From CAZJDV01 sp964544865 (GTDB taxonomy: Bacteria; Chloroflexota; Dehalococcoidia; Lucifugimonadales; CAJWER01): a stretch of 30,127 bases of DNA. How positions within the stretch are numbered: position 1 is the stretch's first letter; each line of letters begins with the position of its first letter. The DNA is taken from positions 1 to 30,127 of the forward strand of contig CAZJDV010000025.1 of assembly GCA_964544865.1 (NCBI GenBank), in the 5' to 3' direction. Position numbers and translations under genes: made by a program. Shown piece after piece: positions 16,038 to 25,051 of this stretch. The notes below the pieces were generated by a model, which was given only the letters and a program-made list of their open reading frames with translations, ran no database searches and had not been told where the DNA came from.

Positions 16038-16730
16038 ATAGCGGGACAGATCGCGCTGGCGGGTGGAGACGAGTTCAGGGCCGGGTGTGAAGCCATGGAT
16101 GGGACACTGTTAGAGGCCGCCGAGGTGAAACGGCCGAGAGTGGTCATCGTACCGACGGCCGCCGCAAGGCATAATCCCACGAAGGCCGCCGAGAATGGGG
16201 TCTCCTACTTCTCGAGCCTCGGCGCGGAGGCGTTGCCCCTCATGGTGCTTGGCCCTGGCACCGCCGGCGACGAGGGGTTGGTCTCTCAACTCGATGCCAC
16301 CGACCTCGTGTATCTCACCGGAGGCGATCCCGACTACCTGCTGGATACGTTGCGCGGTTCGCTCTTTCTCTCGCGCCTGTTGAAGGTGCTGGCGCGGGGG
16401 ACGGTCGTGGCGGGCTCCAGCGCGGGCGCAATGGTCCTTGGCTCGTGGATGAGCTTCGGCGGAGGCGTGGACGCCCTGGGCGTTCTGCGAGATGTCGCGG
16501 TCCTGCCGCACCACGAACGCAGCGACCCCGGCGAGGTCGCCAACCGCGTCCACGAGTCGGCCCCGGCGGGGACCGAAGTGCTTGGCGTCGACGCCAAGAC
16601 CTGCTGCTTCGGAGGTCCGGGTGGCTGGACCGTCCTGGGCCAAGGGGCGGTCACCCTGTACTCGCGCGGTCGCTGGCAGAGATTCGAGAGTGGCCAGCCG
16701 GTGCCGCTCCAGACCTCGCTGTCCGTTTAG
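16038..16730 (+). CDS. Peptidase S51/cyanophycinase-like Ser hydrolase, apparent ATA start
   Basis: The protein is a Type-1 GATase-like S51 family member, with N-terminal GQIALAGGDEF, LTGGDPDYLLD and a GSSAGAMVLG nucleophile elbow (Ser about 128). Members cleave small peptides, cyanophycin or related isopeptides; here the substrate is unknown. The family N terminus begins at 16038, but the codon there is ATA. A perfect AGGAGG (16026-16031) is 6 nt before it, and an in-frame TAG at 16032-16034 blocks any earlier start. The only ATG in frame is at 16095, which would remove the first family strand. ATA initiation, an ATG-to-ATA mutation or sequencing error, or a later start are the options. Extended -10 TGCTAGAAT is at 16000-16008. 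Confidence 0.75.
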   Translation: MAGQIALAGGDEFRAGCEAMDGTLLEAAEVKRPRVVIVPTAAARHNPTKAAENGVSYFSSLGAEALPLMVLGPGTAGDEGLVSQLDATDLVYLTGGDPDYLLDTLRGSLFLSRLLKVLARGTVVAGSSAGAMVLGSWMSFGGGVDALGVLRDVAVLPHHERSDPGEVANRVHESAPAGTEVLGVDAKTCCFGGPGGWTVLGQGAVTLYSRGRWQRFESGQPVPLQTSLSV

Positions 16731-16821
16731 CCGGTGGTGCGAAATGACGACGGTGAGTCCTTACCGCCGGCCTACTCACCCATTCCCGGCGCTGCCGAGT
16801 CTGGATCCTGGAGGACGAAAA

Positions 16822-17592
16822 ATGAGACTGGAAGATAAGATCGCGCTGATAACCGGCGGTGGCTCAGGAATCGGACGGGCCGCCGCGCTGCTGTTCGCCA
16901 GGGAGGGCGCCCGCGTGGCCGTCGCGGATGTGGCTGAGGCGAGGGCGGAGGAGACCGCAAGTATGATAGTTGCCGGCGGCGGGCAGTCGGTCGCCGTCTC
17001 CGGCGACGTGTCGTCCAGCGACGACGCCCTCCAGATGGTGAGAGCCGCGGTAGATGCCTACGGCGGCCTGGATGTGCTGGTCAACAGCGCGGGCGTCAGT
17101 ACCCGCAACGCCCTTGGCCCCGGCGCATCTCCGGAGGAGGTCTGGGACCGCGTGATGGACATCAACCTCAAGGGCACCTATCTCGTGGCCTGGCATGCCG
17201 TGTCGGAGATGAGACGGTCCGGCGGCGGCTCGATCATCAACCTGTCCTCGATAATCGGACTTGTCGGCTACGGCGCCGGTCTTGGAGGCGGCTTCAACCC
17301 GTACCCGCCCTCGAAGGGCGGCGTGGTGCAGTTCACCAGAAACCTGGCGATAGACTGCGCCAAGGACGGCATCCGGGTGAACTGCATCTGTCCGGGCTAC
17401 ACCGAGACGAACCTGACGGTGCCGCTGACCAGCGACCCCGAAACGATGGAGACCCTCGTAAGACTGCACCCAATGGGCCGTTTGGGCCGCCCCGAGGAGA
17501 TCGCCTACGCCGCGCTATTCCTGGCCTCCGACGAATCGTCGTACGTCACGGGTATTCCTTTGGCGGTGGACGGCGGGTATACGGCGCAGTAG
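16822..17592 (+). CDS. Short-chain dehydrogenase/reductase
   Basis: The 256-residue SDR has the cofactor motif TGGGSGIG (11-18), a DVAEA acidic end after beta2 favouring NAD, NSAG (88-91), Asn114, Ser142/143 in LSSIIG, and the catalytic Tyr161 with Lys165 in YPPSK. The C-terminal SYVTGIPLAVDGGYT is typical of classical SDRs. It is an oxidoreductase of alcohol/ketone groups with unknown substrate. Start ATG at 16822 is preceded by TGGAGG; an extended upstream ORF in this frame has no family similarity. It is 91 bp after the S51-like gene, possibly in the same transcription unit. Confidence 0.9.
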   Translation: MRLEDKIALITGGGSGIGRAAALLFAREGARVAVADVAEARAEETASMIVAGGGQSVAVSGDVSSSDDALQMVRAAVDAYGGLDVLVNSAGVSTRNALGPGASPEEVWDRVMDINLKGTYLVAWHAVSEMRRSGGGSIINLSSIIGLVGYGAGLGGGFNPYPPSKGGVVQFTRNLAIDCAKDGIRVNCICPGYTETNLTVPLTSDPETMETLVRLHPMGRLGRPEEIAYAALFLASDESSYVTGIPLAVDGGYTAQ

Positions 17593-17707
17593 CCGCCGCG
17601 CGATGACCTTACTCCGGCGGGCTCCGATGGTGGAGCGGGGGACCGGACAGTATCATGCTCAATGACCCTGGCATGTCGTTACGCGCCGCCGCGCGGTGGA
17701 CGGGCCC

Positions 17708-18581
17708 ATGACTGCGCCGCGCGACCGGTGGGTGCTCGTTGGAGATCTTCGTCTCCACTATCGCGACTGGGGCGGGACCGGTGAATCGGTCGTACTTCTG
17801 CACGGCCTTGCCTCCAACTGCCGGTACTGGGACCTCGTCGCGCCGATCCTTGGCGAGAGCTTCGCCGTCGTGGCCCTGGACCAGCGAGGGCATGGCGAGA
17901 GCGACAAACCCGACGACGGCTACGACTTCGCCACGGTGGCCTCCGACCTGAGAGGCTTCATCGGCGATCTGGGTCTGGACAGGCCGCTGCTGGTCGGCCA
18001 CTCCTGGGGCGGCGACGTCGTGCTGGAGCTTGCCGCCGGCCGGGCCTTGGCGACGAGAGGGATATGCCTGATCGACGGCGGTGTCTCCGAAATATCCGCC
18101 GTGCCGGGGATTTCGCGTGAGGAGGCTAGGACCATGATGACGCCCCCCCGATCTGACCGCACTCACCGCCGAGCAGCTTCTTGAGGGAGCTAGGTCTCAC
18201 TGGAGCTTCGATGGGTCCGCAATAGCGCGGCTTGAGGGTTTCTTGCTGGCCAGCTTCAAGGTGCAAGGAGACGGCACCGTCCGCCCGAGGCTGAGCCGGA
18301 CCAACCACATGAAAGTCGTGGACGCGCTGTGGCACCACAAGCCGTCGCAGATGTTCTCCTCGGTGACGTGCCCTGTGCTGCTGATGCCCGCGCGGCAGGA
18401 TGGCGAAGGCGCGCAGGATGATCGCAGGTTCCGCCAGAAGGAGTCGGTCGCCAAAGCCGAGTCGCTGCTGCCGTCCAGCAAGACTGTCTGGATGGAGGAC
18501 AGCATCCACGATGTCCCATTGCAGCGCCCGGAGCTGGTGGCCCAGGTCATCGGAGGCCACCTCCGAAACGGGTTCTTTTAG
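17708..18581 (+). pseudogene. Alpha/beta hydrolase, frameshifted at C7
   Basis: Two frames encode one alpha/beta hydrolase of about 290 residues. The N-terminal part has VVLLHGLASN, ALDQRGHGES and the nucleophile elbow VGHSWGG (Ser about 99). The second part, after position 18149, has PVLLMPARQD and the terminal HDVPL, giving the acid and His expected. The frame changes at a run of seven C at 18143-18149; deletion of one C gives TPPDLTALTAEQ and then continuous coding to 18579. A homopolymer sequencing error is thus quite likely; otherwise it is a recent frameshift. ATG 17708 or the in-frame GTG 17696 may be the start. No strong SD was seen. Substrate unknown. Confidence 0.75.
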
Positions 18582-18688
18582 GATGTCGCCCGGCCCAATA
18601 CGCTCGACGGCGAAGTTCATTTTCGTCGTGCAGACCTACGTGCTTTGACGTGTGGCCGAACACCGCACGCGTTTAGTCTGTCGGCGCC

Positions 18689-20479
18689 TTGGTGGGGGTT
18701 GACGTTGAGCTCGTTGCATTGAATACGCTGGTGCGCCTGGCCGGCTATGCTCTCGGCCAACGAGTCCTTCTTGTTGGCACGGTCATCATGATGGTTGCCT
18801 CGGTAGTGCCGCGCGTCGCGATCCCATGGTTGATAGGCAAAGCCATCGACGAGGCGTTGGCTAGCGGCCTCGGCAGGCGCTGCTACTTGCGGCGAGGGCA
18901 ATCATCTTGGCTGGAGCGATCAGGGCTGTTCTCGGCTACGCAGCGCTGTACATGGTGGAGAAGGTGGGCCAGACGACCGCGTATCGCCTTCGCAACAACC
19001 TCTTCACGAAGTTCCAGGGCTTAAGCTTTGGTTATCACGATCAGCAGAAGACCGGGGACTTGATGCCAAGGGCCACGGTCGACATAGAGTCGGCCGGCCG
19101 TTTCATATCTCTTGGACTGTTGCACGGGGTTTCATCTGTCTCGTTCTACGTTCTTCCGATTGTCATAATGCTTCTCATGGACTGGCGTCTTGGCCTCATC
19201 GTCCTTGTGGCTCGGCGTCGTGATAGCCTACCGGCCTTACCAGAGGTACAAGCTGGCTTACGAGGCAACCGGTCGCATGAATGCAATCTTGCAGGAGAAT
19301 CTGACGGGGATGAGAGTAGTAAAGTCGTTCGGCGGCGCCAGGCATGAGCGGACGAAGTTCAATCAGAGTGCAGGCGCCGTTGTGACGAACTTCGTAATCG
19401 CGAACCGCATGCTTGTCACCCGAGAATCACTTGTCACTTTCCTATTTGCAGTGCTCACAGGGGTAATGCTCCTGTATGGCGGATGGCTGGTCTTGCGCGG
19501 CTTTGTGACGCCCGGTACGCTCGCCTCTTTCGTGATCTATATGGTGATGCTCTCCGAGGCCATACATCTGCTCGAATGGCAGGTGCAGATCTTCGCCAGG
19601 GCGATGGCAGCCGGCCAGCGCATCTTCGAGGTGCTGGATTCCGAATCGCTGGTGAAAGACGCCCGGGTGCANNNNNNNNNNACGCGTGCTGCCCCTTGCG
19701 AATGGCAACGTCGTGTTCGAGAATGGTTTCTTCGATTGTCGTGACAACGCTCCGGCCTTACATGATGTGGACTTCGAGTTGCCGCACGGTCAGACCGTCG
19801 CTCTGCTAGGCGGCCCGAGCTCAGGCAAGAGTACGTTGGTGCACCTGTTGCCCAGGTTCTACGAGTCCTCATCGGGGAGAGTGCTTATCGACGGGAACGA
19901 CATCCGTGAGGTTAGTCTTGAGTCCCTGCGCCGGAGCGTGGCATAGTGCTCCAGGACGTGTTTGTCTTCTCGGCGACGGTTCGGGACAACATAGCCTACG
20001 GGGTCGAGGACGCGTCGATCGAGGACGTCACTCAAGTGGCGAAGGTAGTTCAACTTCACGATTTCATCGACAACCTGCCGGATGGATACGACACGTGGGT
20101 CGGCGAACGAGGGATTACGCTGTCCGGCGGCCAGCGGCAGAGGCGGGCGATCGCCAGCACTATTCTCATTGACCCTCCCGTTCTGATCCTGGACGACTCG
20201 ACCTCCAGTGTCGATGTCGGCACAGAGACCTTCATCTACAGGGCGATGGCTGAGTTGACCCGGCATAGGACGACATTCGTTATCGCCCATCGCCTGTCCA
20301 CGGTGCGGAGTGCAGACCTTATCATCGTCCTTGACCAGGGCAAGATCGTCGAGAAAGGGACCCACGAAGAGCTAATGAGAACGGACGGGTTCTACGGGCG
20401 GATATACGATCTTCAACTGCTTCCTGCCGAGGAGATACGAGGATTTGGAGTTGATCCGTTGACTGAGACGAACAACTGA
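18689..20479 (+). pseudogene. ABC exporter half-transporter 1, multiply frameshifted and gapped
   Basis: The pieces form a TMD-NBD half-transporter. The TMD starts about 18689 (TTG) with VVPRVAIPWLIGKAIDEAL. Breaks occur near 18865 (frame 2 to 1), near 19205 (1 to 2), at the N gap 19672-19681 (2 to 0), and near 19940 (0 to 2). The NBD has Walker A GGPSSGKST, LSGGQRQR and Walker B ILILDDSTSSVD, with Asp instead of the catalytic Glu, as in the degenerate half of heterodimeric exporters. It stops TGA 20477-20479, overlapping the CTG that is the only plausible start of the next gene. Either it is a pseudogene or the local assembly is poor. The substrate is unknown; relatives export drugs, lipids or peptides. 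Confidence 0.75.
19672..19681. other. Assembly gap (10 Ns)
   Basis: Ten N characters interrupt the first ABC half-transporter, just before its NBD. The reading frame is different on either side, so the gap length is arbitrary. Confidence 0.99.
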
Positions 20480-22277
20480 CGGCGACAGACCCTAAGTCCG
20501 CTATCGGCGGCGCCAAGGCGCGATACGAGCTTAGCGACAAGCGCGAGATCAGCTACTGGCGGACGTTGCTGCGTTTGCTCCCCTTCCTTCTACGATACCG
20601 CAAGAAGGTAGCACTGGCCACGGTGGCGATGTTTATGTATAGCGGGACTGTTGTGGCCCTGCCATGGATCATAAGACGGGCCATCGATAGGGAGGCCACG
20701 TCACGTGTGGGATCTCTCGGCGACCTCGGCGTGATCGTCTCGATATTCCTTGCGATGGCGGTCGTCCAGCCTGCCGCCGGTCTCGTGTACAGACGGACTA
20801 TGGTCACGGTCGCCGAGTGGGTGCTCTGCGACATACGCGCCCAGCTATTCGACTACTTGCAGGCACTGTCGATGTCGTTCTACGACCGGAATGAGGTGGG
20901 CAAGGTCATGTCGCGGGTCCAGAATGACGTGCAACAGATCGAACAGCTATTTTCTACAGTCTTATTGACCCTGGCCGGCACGGTCGGCATGGGGGGGGCG
21001 CGGTGGCGATGCTGGTCATAGACCCGCTTCTGGGCAGTGTAACCATTGCCGCGGTGGCCATGATGGTCCCGGCCATAGCCCTGTGGCGTCGTTTCGCTCA
21101 GGATACACTGCGAAAGGTCAGGGAAGCCATTGCTGAGCTGAACTCGGGCCTGCAAGAGAATATCGCTGGCATCCGAGTAGTCCAAAGTCTCAACCGGCAG
21201 CAGATTAACATCGGTCGGTTCAGGAAAGTGAACCGGGACTACCTGGATGCCATCCTTCGCGCGAATCGCCACGTCTACGGACTATCCCCGTCGGTGGAGA
21301 TGTTGGCAGCGCTGGAGTTCGCTTTGGTCGTCGTTCTGGGAGGCCAGATGGTCATTAGCGGTTCCCTGCAAGTGGGGGGCCTCGTCGCTCTCCTTTTGTA
21401 TGTCGGGCGCCCCTTCGGGCCGATCGGTAATCTGACCCAGTAGTTCGCCCAGGTCACCATATCCCTTGTGGCCGCTGATCGGATCTTTGAGCTGTTGGAC
21501 GTCACGCCGACGGTCAATGACCGGCCAGACGCGATCAAGATGAAGAGGATAATCGGGAAAGTAGAGTACGAAGGAGTCGGTTTTCAATATGCCAGGGGAC
21601 AGTCGACACTTCGCGATTTTGATCTGGACATCGAGCCTGGGGAGACGGTCGCCCTGGTGGGGCCGACGGGGGCGGGAAAGACGACTCTGGTATCTCTCCT
21701 GATGCGGCTCTACTACGTTAATGACGGCAAGATCATCGTGGGCGGGCACGGCGTACGAGACGTTACATTAGAGTCGTTGGCGCGCCAGATGAGCGCGGTA
21801 CCACAGGAGCCGTTCCTCTTCTCCGGATCGGCCGAAGAGAACATCCGCTACAACAGTGCCGCCACCACCGACGACGTGATCAGGGCCGCTCAGACTGTCG
21901 GCGCGCACGAGTTCATCATGCAACTGGAGGGTGGTTACGAAACCGAGTTGGAGGAGCGTGACGGCAACCTGAGCATGGGACAGCGGCAAATGATCAGCTT
22001 CGTGAGAGCCCTAGCGAGGAATCCCCGGATACTGATACTGGACAAGGCAACAGCTTATGTCGACACGGAGACCGAGTTAATGATTCAATGGGCACTCAAG
22101 GATATGCTTCGAGGCCGCACCTCCCTCGTGATAGCCCACCGTCTCTCCACAGTCCGGAACGCCGACCGCATCGTCGTGATGGAGCTCGGCCGTATCGCCG
22201 AACAGGGCAGCCATGAAGAGTTGATGGCTTTAGGGGGAGCGTACTATCGGCTTCAGTCCCTTTCATCGACCCCTTGA
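20476..22277 (+). pseudogene. ABC exporter half-transporter 2, frameshifted with in-frame stop and degenerate NBD
   Basis: The second half-transporter, about 600 codons, has TMD frame 1 from about 20476 (CTG overlapping the previous TGA; a TTG at 20566 is too far in) to a run of eight G at 20991-20998. The frame then becomes 0. An in-frame TAG at 21441-21443 falls between NLTQ and FAQVTISLVAADRIFELLD, a normally continuous stretch. The NBD has Walker A GPTGAGKTT, a changed signature LSMGQRQ and Walker B ILILDKATAYVD, with Lys instead of catalytic Glu. A functional partner would need Glu in this half, since half 1 already has Asp. The combined losses suggest a non-functional exporter, but sequence errors must be ruled out. 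Confidence 0.8.
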
Positions 22278-22352
22278 CGGTGGATAGACTGAATGCCAAT
22301 GGTCATTGATCGCCCCGGCGGAGTCGGGAAACGCGTGTCCGTCTTCACCCGG

Positions 22353-23159
22353 CTACTCGGCGACACCGCGGCTGAATTCGTAGACGCGGCTCTTCCAGAC
22401 CTCGCGGTGAATCTTTTCCAGCGCAACCTTGCCGGGACGGTCGACCTCGAGCCTGCGCCGGAGTACCTCGACCCTGCACCTGCGGAAGTAGCCGCACCTC
22501 TTCTCGAAATCCGCCACGGTATGGCGTTCGCCGCCCAGTAGCAGGTAGTCCAGCCGGCCCTCGCCGGGCTCGAAGACATCCCGTGCGGTCTGGCAGGCCT
22601 TGTCGAAGAGCTCGCGGACGAGCCGCTGGCGGCTGCGCTCGAATCGGTGCTGGGAGGAGCCTCCTTTCCGGTGCCGGTTCTTCACATACCTTGACCCGGA
22701 CTTGGACGCCACGAGCTTCTCACGTCGCACGACGCCGACGGCGTAGCGGCCCAGTCTGAGCAGAACTACTCCGACGGTCAGGTCCTCGGTCAGAATATCC
22801 ACGAGTGGCGCGGGGTCGAACCCTTCTGCCACGGCGTCCTCGCCCACTGGAAATGGCGGCGCGACGGCCATTGCCGCACTCTCGCCGAGGAACAGCACAG
22901 TCCCCGTGCCGGATTCGGGAGCCTGCCGGACCATCGCCGTGATGTCCGCCCTGACGCTTCGGGCGTTAGGTCCGGCCAGCGCAGCGAGATCGGGGAGAGG
23001 TTTTCCTTCGCGCTGCGAGTCGGGGCTCATGTAAACGGTGTAGGTAAAAGCATTGGCGCTCTCCTGCTCCGCCAGCAGGGTGAGCATCCTGCGCCTGCCG
23101 GCGGAGTACCGCGCGGAGATGGCGAGGAGTCCGGCACCCGGGGCGGAATTCGCGGTCAC
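22353..23159 (-). CDS. Bacterial Vms1-like peptidyl-tRNA hydrolase (acVLRF1-type)
   Basis: The 268-residue protein is a Vms1-like release factor 1 (VLRF1) homologue. The diagnostic core is KNRHRKGGSSQHRFERSRQRL, where GGSSQ at 166-170 is the GxxQ catalytic loop and Gln170 is the likely peptidyl-tRNA hydrolysis residue; basic residues on both sides contact tRNA. FEPGEGRLDYLLLGGER follows as in the eRF1-fold. Yeast Vms1 releases stalled chains in ribosome quality control; in bacteria the function is inferred. GTG start at 23159 overlaps the TGA of the enolase gene (GTGA), so translation is coupled. The longer upstream ORF is in the wrong frame for the enolase and lacks family similarity. N terminus MTANSAPG is unusual. 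Confidence 0.8.
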   Translation of the reverse strand: MTANSAPGAGLLAISARYSAGRRRMLTLLAEQESANAFTYTVYMSPDSQREGKPLPDLAALAGPNARSVRADITAMVRQAPESGTGTVLFLGESAAMAVAPPFPVGEDAVAEGFDPAPLVDILTEDLTVGVVLLRLGRYAVGVVRREKLVASKSGSRYVKNRHRKGGSSQHRFERSRQRLVRELFDKACQTARDVFEPGEGRLDYLLLGGERHTVADFEKRCGYFRRCRVEVLRRRLEVDRPGKVALEKIHREVWKSRVYEFSRGVAE

Positions 23160-24232
23160 GATACCGAGTATTCGCGGAGGAACTCTTCGTCGAGCTCCAG
23201 TCCGAGGCCGGGCTTGCCGGTCAGGACGATCTGGCCGCCCACGATCTCGAAACCGAGGGCGTACATCTTGGACCATATCTGGTACGGCTCGACGGCGGGG
23301 CAAGTCGAGACCGTCAGTCCGTTGGGAACCGCAGCGACGAGGTGGGCGTTGATCTCGGGGAACTGGGCGCCGTGGGGGGCGACGTAGACGTGGTGCGCCT
23401 CGGCGAGGGCGGCGATTCGCATCAGCCCTGTGAAGCCGCCGCCGATGATGTCGGTCTGCACGACCTGCAGCCCGCCCTCGGTGATAAGTCTGCGGATGCC
23501 GTGCAGCGTGCCTTCCCCCTCGGCCCCGGCGACCAGGGCGGAGGTGGCCTCGCGTACCATCCGGTAGTGCGCGGCCTCGTCGTCGGCGCGCACCGGCTCT
23601 TCGATCCAAAACAGGTCGTACGGCTCAAACCTGCCGGCCAGCTCGGCGGCGAGCCGCCCGGGCCACATGCGGTGGGCGTCGATCATCAGCTTGCGATCGG
23701 GCCCCAGCGCCTCCCGCGAGAGGATCACCGTCTCCAGCGCCGCCTGCGGGTCGGGCGTGCTCAGGTGAAACTTGATGGCGTCGAACCCGAGCGCGGCGTG
23801 TGCCTTGACGTGGGCAGCCACCTGCTGGGGCGTGTAGTTTTTCTCGTAGCCGATGCCATCTGCGTAGGCCGGGACCGTGTCCCGGTACCCGCCCAGAAGT
23901 CGCCAGACCGGCTCGCCGCAGGCCTTGCCATAACGGTCCCACAGCGCGATGTCTATGGCGCCGATGGATGACATCGCCACCGCTCCCGGCCCGCGATAGC
24001 GCCACGCGGCCTCGTACATCTCGTGCCACAGCGCAGCGGTCCTGCGAGGGTCTTTGCCCTTTAACAGGGGGGCCAGCACGCCGTTGATAAGGCCGGCGTC
24101 GCCGCCGCGCCCGATGCCGGTGAGGCCGTCGTCGGCGTGGACGCGGACGGTGAGCCAGTCCCGCGTGACACCGCGCTCGGGCGGTCCCCAGGAATGCCTG
24201 ATCACGATGGTCTCGATGCCGGTGATTTTCAT
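23156..24232 (-). CDS. Mandelate racemase/muconate lactonizing family enzyme (enolase superfamily)
   Basis: The 358-residue protein has the N-terminal capping domain (1-115) and the barrel. Visible residues are Lys154 and His156 in AIKFHLS, Asp185 in MIDAHRMW, Glu211 in WIEEPV, Glu238 in VAGAEGEG, Asp261 and His287 in APHGAQF. These match the mandelate racemase subgroup, which abstracts protons alpha to a carboxylate from acid sugars; the KxH variant and His287 suggest dehydration or epimerisation, but the substrate is unknown. ATG at 24232 is preceded by GAGAAAG-like purines. The stop TGA overlaps the GTG of the Vms1-like gene. The start lies 182 bp from the promoter of rpiB on the other strand. 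Confidence 0.88.
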   Translation of the reverse strand: MKITGIETIVIRHSWGPPERGVTRDWLTVRVHADDGLTGIGRGGDAGLINGVLAPLLKGKDPRRTAALWHEMYEAAWRYRGPGAVAMSSIGAIDIALWDRYGKACGEPVWRLLGGYRDTVPAYADGIGYEKNYTPQQVAAHVKAHAALGFDAIKFHLSTPDPQAALETVILSREALGPDRKLMIDAHRMWPGRLAAELAGRFEPYDLFWIEEPVRADDEAAHYRMVREATSALVAGAEGEGTLHGIRRLITEGGLQVVQTDIIGGGFTGLMRIAALAEAHHVYVAPHGAQFPEINAHLVAAVPNGLTVSTCPAVEPYQIWSKMYALGFEIVGGQIVLTGKPGLGLELDEEFLREYSVS

Positions 24233-24390
24233 AGATTACTTTCTCGGTTTCGATCGCGCCTGCGTTCAACAGCGGGGTGGTGATTGGTGCCCCGAAGATC
24301 GATTCGAACTGTCGAGACATGAGCTGAGCACGGGTTCGACGAACCACCCCAGTCCTTCCCGGCGGGAAGCACGGCGTGGCAAGGAGCGTA

Positions 24391-24419
24391 TTGACGTAGG
24401 CCGCGTTGGGCTCTACACT
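24391..24419 (+). promoter_or_regulatory. Sigma-70-type promoter TTGACG-17-TACACT
   Basis: TTGACG (24391-24396) and TACACT (24414-24419) are exactly 17 bp apart. It is 48 bp upstream of the rpiB ATG at 24467, giving a short leader. This is a well-spaced near-consensus promoter. Confidence 0.65.
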
Positions 24420-24466
24420 CTGGGCTGTCAACAGTATACATTCGGGTGAGCCAAAAAGGGGATGGG

Positions 24467-24940
24467 ATGCGTGTAGTAGTCGGCGCGGACCATGGCGGAT
24501 ACTCTCTGAAGGCCGCCCTGGTTGCGCTGCTTGAGTCTCTCGGTCACGACGTGACCGACGCGGGGGCGCACGGCTTCGATCCGTTGGACGACTACCCGGA
24601 CTTCGCCAAAGCGGTGGCCGAGCGGGTCGCAAGCTCTGGCTCGGACCGCGGGATCATCTTGTGCGGGAGCGGTGTGGGGGCCAGCGTGGCCGCGAACAAG
24701 GTGAGAGGCGTGCGCGCCGCCGTGTGCCACGACGTGTACTCGGCGCATCAGGGCGTGGAGCACGATGACATGAACGTTCTATGCCTGGGTGCGCGGGTAG
24801 TGGGCGAGGAGGTCGCGAAAGAGCGGGCCGCCGCATTCGTGGCCGCGAAGTTTACGGGTGAGGAGCGGCACCGGCGCCGCCTGGGCAAGGTCCTGGCCAT
24901 GGAATCGGAGACGGGTGGCCGGCCGCTTCAGGCCGGGTAA
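24467..24940 (+). CDS. rpiB: Ribose-5-phosphate isomerase B
   Basis: The 157-residue RpiB/LacAB-family protein interconverts ribose 5-phosphate and ribulose 5-phosphate. It has VGADHGG (5-11), ILCGSGVGASVAANKV with the catalytic-type Cys66 and phosphate-binding Gly-rich loop, and the conserved EHDDMNVLCLGARV. The ATG at 24467 follows AAGGGG; a GTG in the same frame at 24446 lies beyond the -10 but would give an atypical extension, so the ATG is preferred. Its promoter is the TTGACG-17-TACACT at 24391. It could complement the ribokinase in ribose use, though the genes are apart. LacA/LacB-type substrates are less likely because of the Cys. Confidence 0.9.
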   Translation: MRVVVGADHGGYSLKAALVALLESLGHDVTDAGAHGFDPLDDYPDFAKAVAERVASSGSDRGIILCGSGVGASVAANKVRGVRAAVCHDVYSAHQGVEHDDMNVLCLGARVVGEEVAKERAAAFVAAKFTGEERHRRRLGKVLAMESETGGRPLQAG

Positions 24941-24947
24941 GCCCGCA

Positions 24948-25009
24948 GTGGCCCAGCCTCGCCGGTTTGGCCGCGAGGCCAGGACTCAGACCTGGCTTCA
25001 GCGGGCCAC
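24948..25009 (+). ncRNA. Three-way-junction RNA-like element between rpiB and molybdenum hydroxylase
   Basis: GTGGCCC (24948-24954) pairs with GGGCCAC (25003-25009). Inside are CCTCGC/GCGAGG (24957-24962/24973-24978) and directly after it CCAGG/CCTGG (24979-24983/24991-24995) with a 7-nt loop ACTCAGA. The element begins 8 bp after the rpiB stop and ends 42 bp before the ATG at 25052. It may be an rpiB terminator or a 5' regulatory leader; no known family is recognised. Confidence 0.4.
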
Positions 25010-25051
25010 GGGAGCGTGACTACTCGTTGAAATTGCGGGGAGGGGGCGTCT

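Noticed and set aside
16492..16821. Extended SDR start or a separate ORF before 16822
   Set aside because: The upstream frame has no SDR similarity and overlaps the S51-like gene; ATG 16822 has TGGAGG and begins the family motif.
22353..23609. 418-residue version of the Vms1-like protein starting at 23609
   Set aside because: The upstream part is the out-of-frame shadow of the enolase-family gene; GTG 23159 overlaps its stop.
24290..24345. GGTTCGA-like motifs suggesting a tRNA T-arm
   Set aside because: The flanking bases do not form a T-stem or a cloverleaf in either strand.
24948..25009. Moco riboswitch before the molybdenum hydroxylase
   Set aside because: The element is about 60 nt and lacks the larger conserved Moco RNA architecture; treated only as an unclassified structured element.
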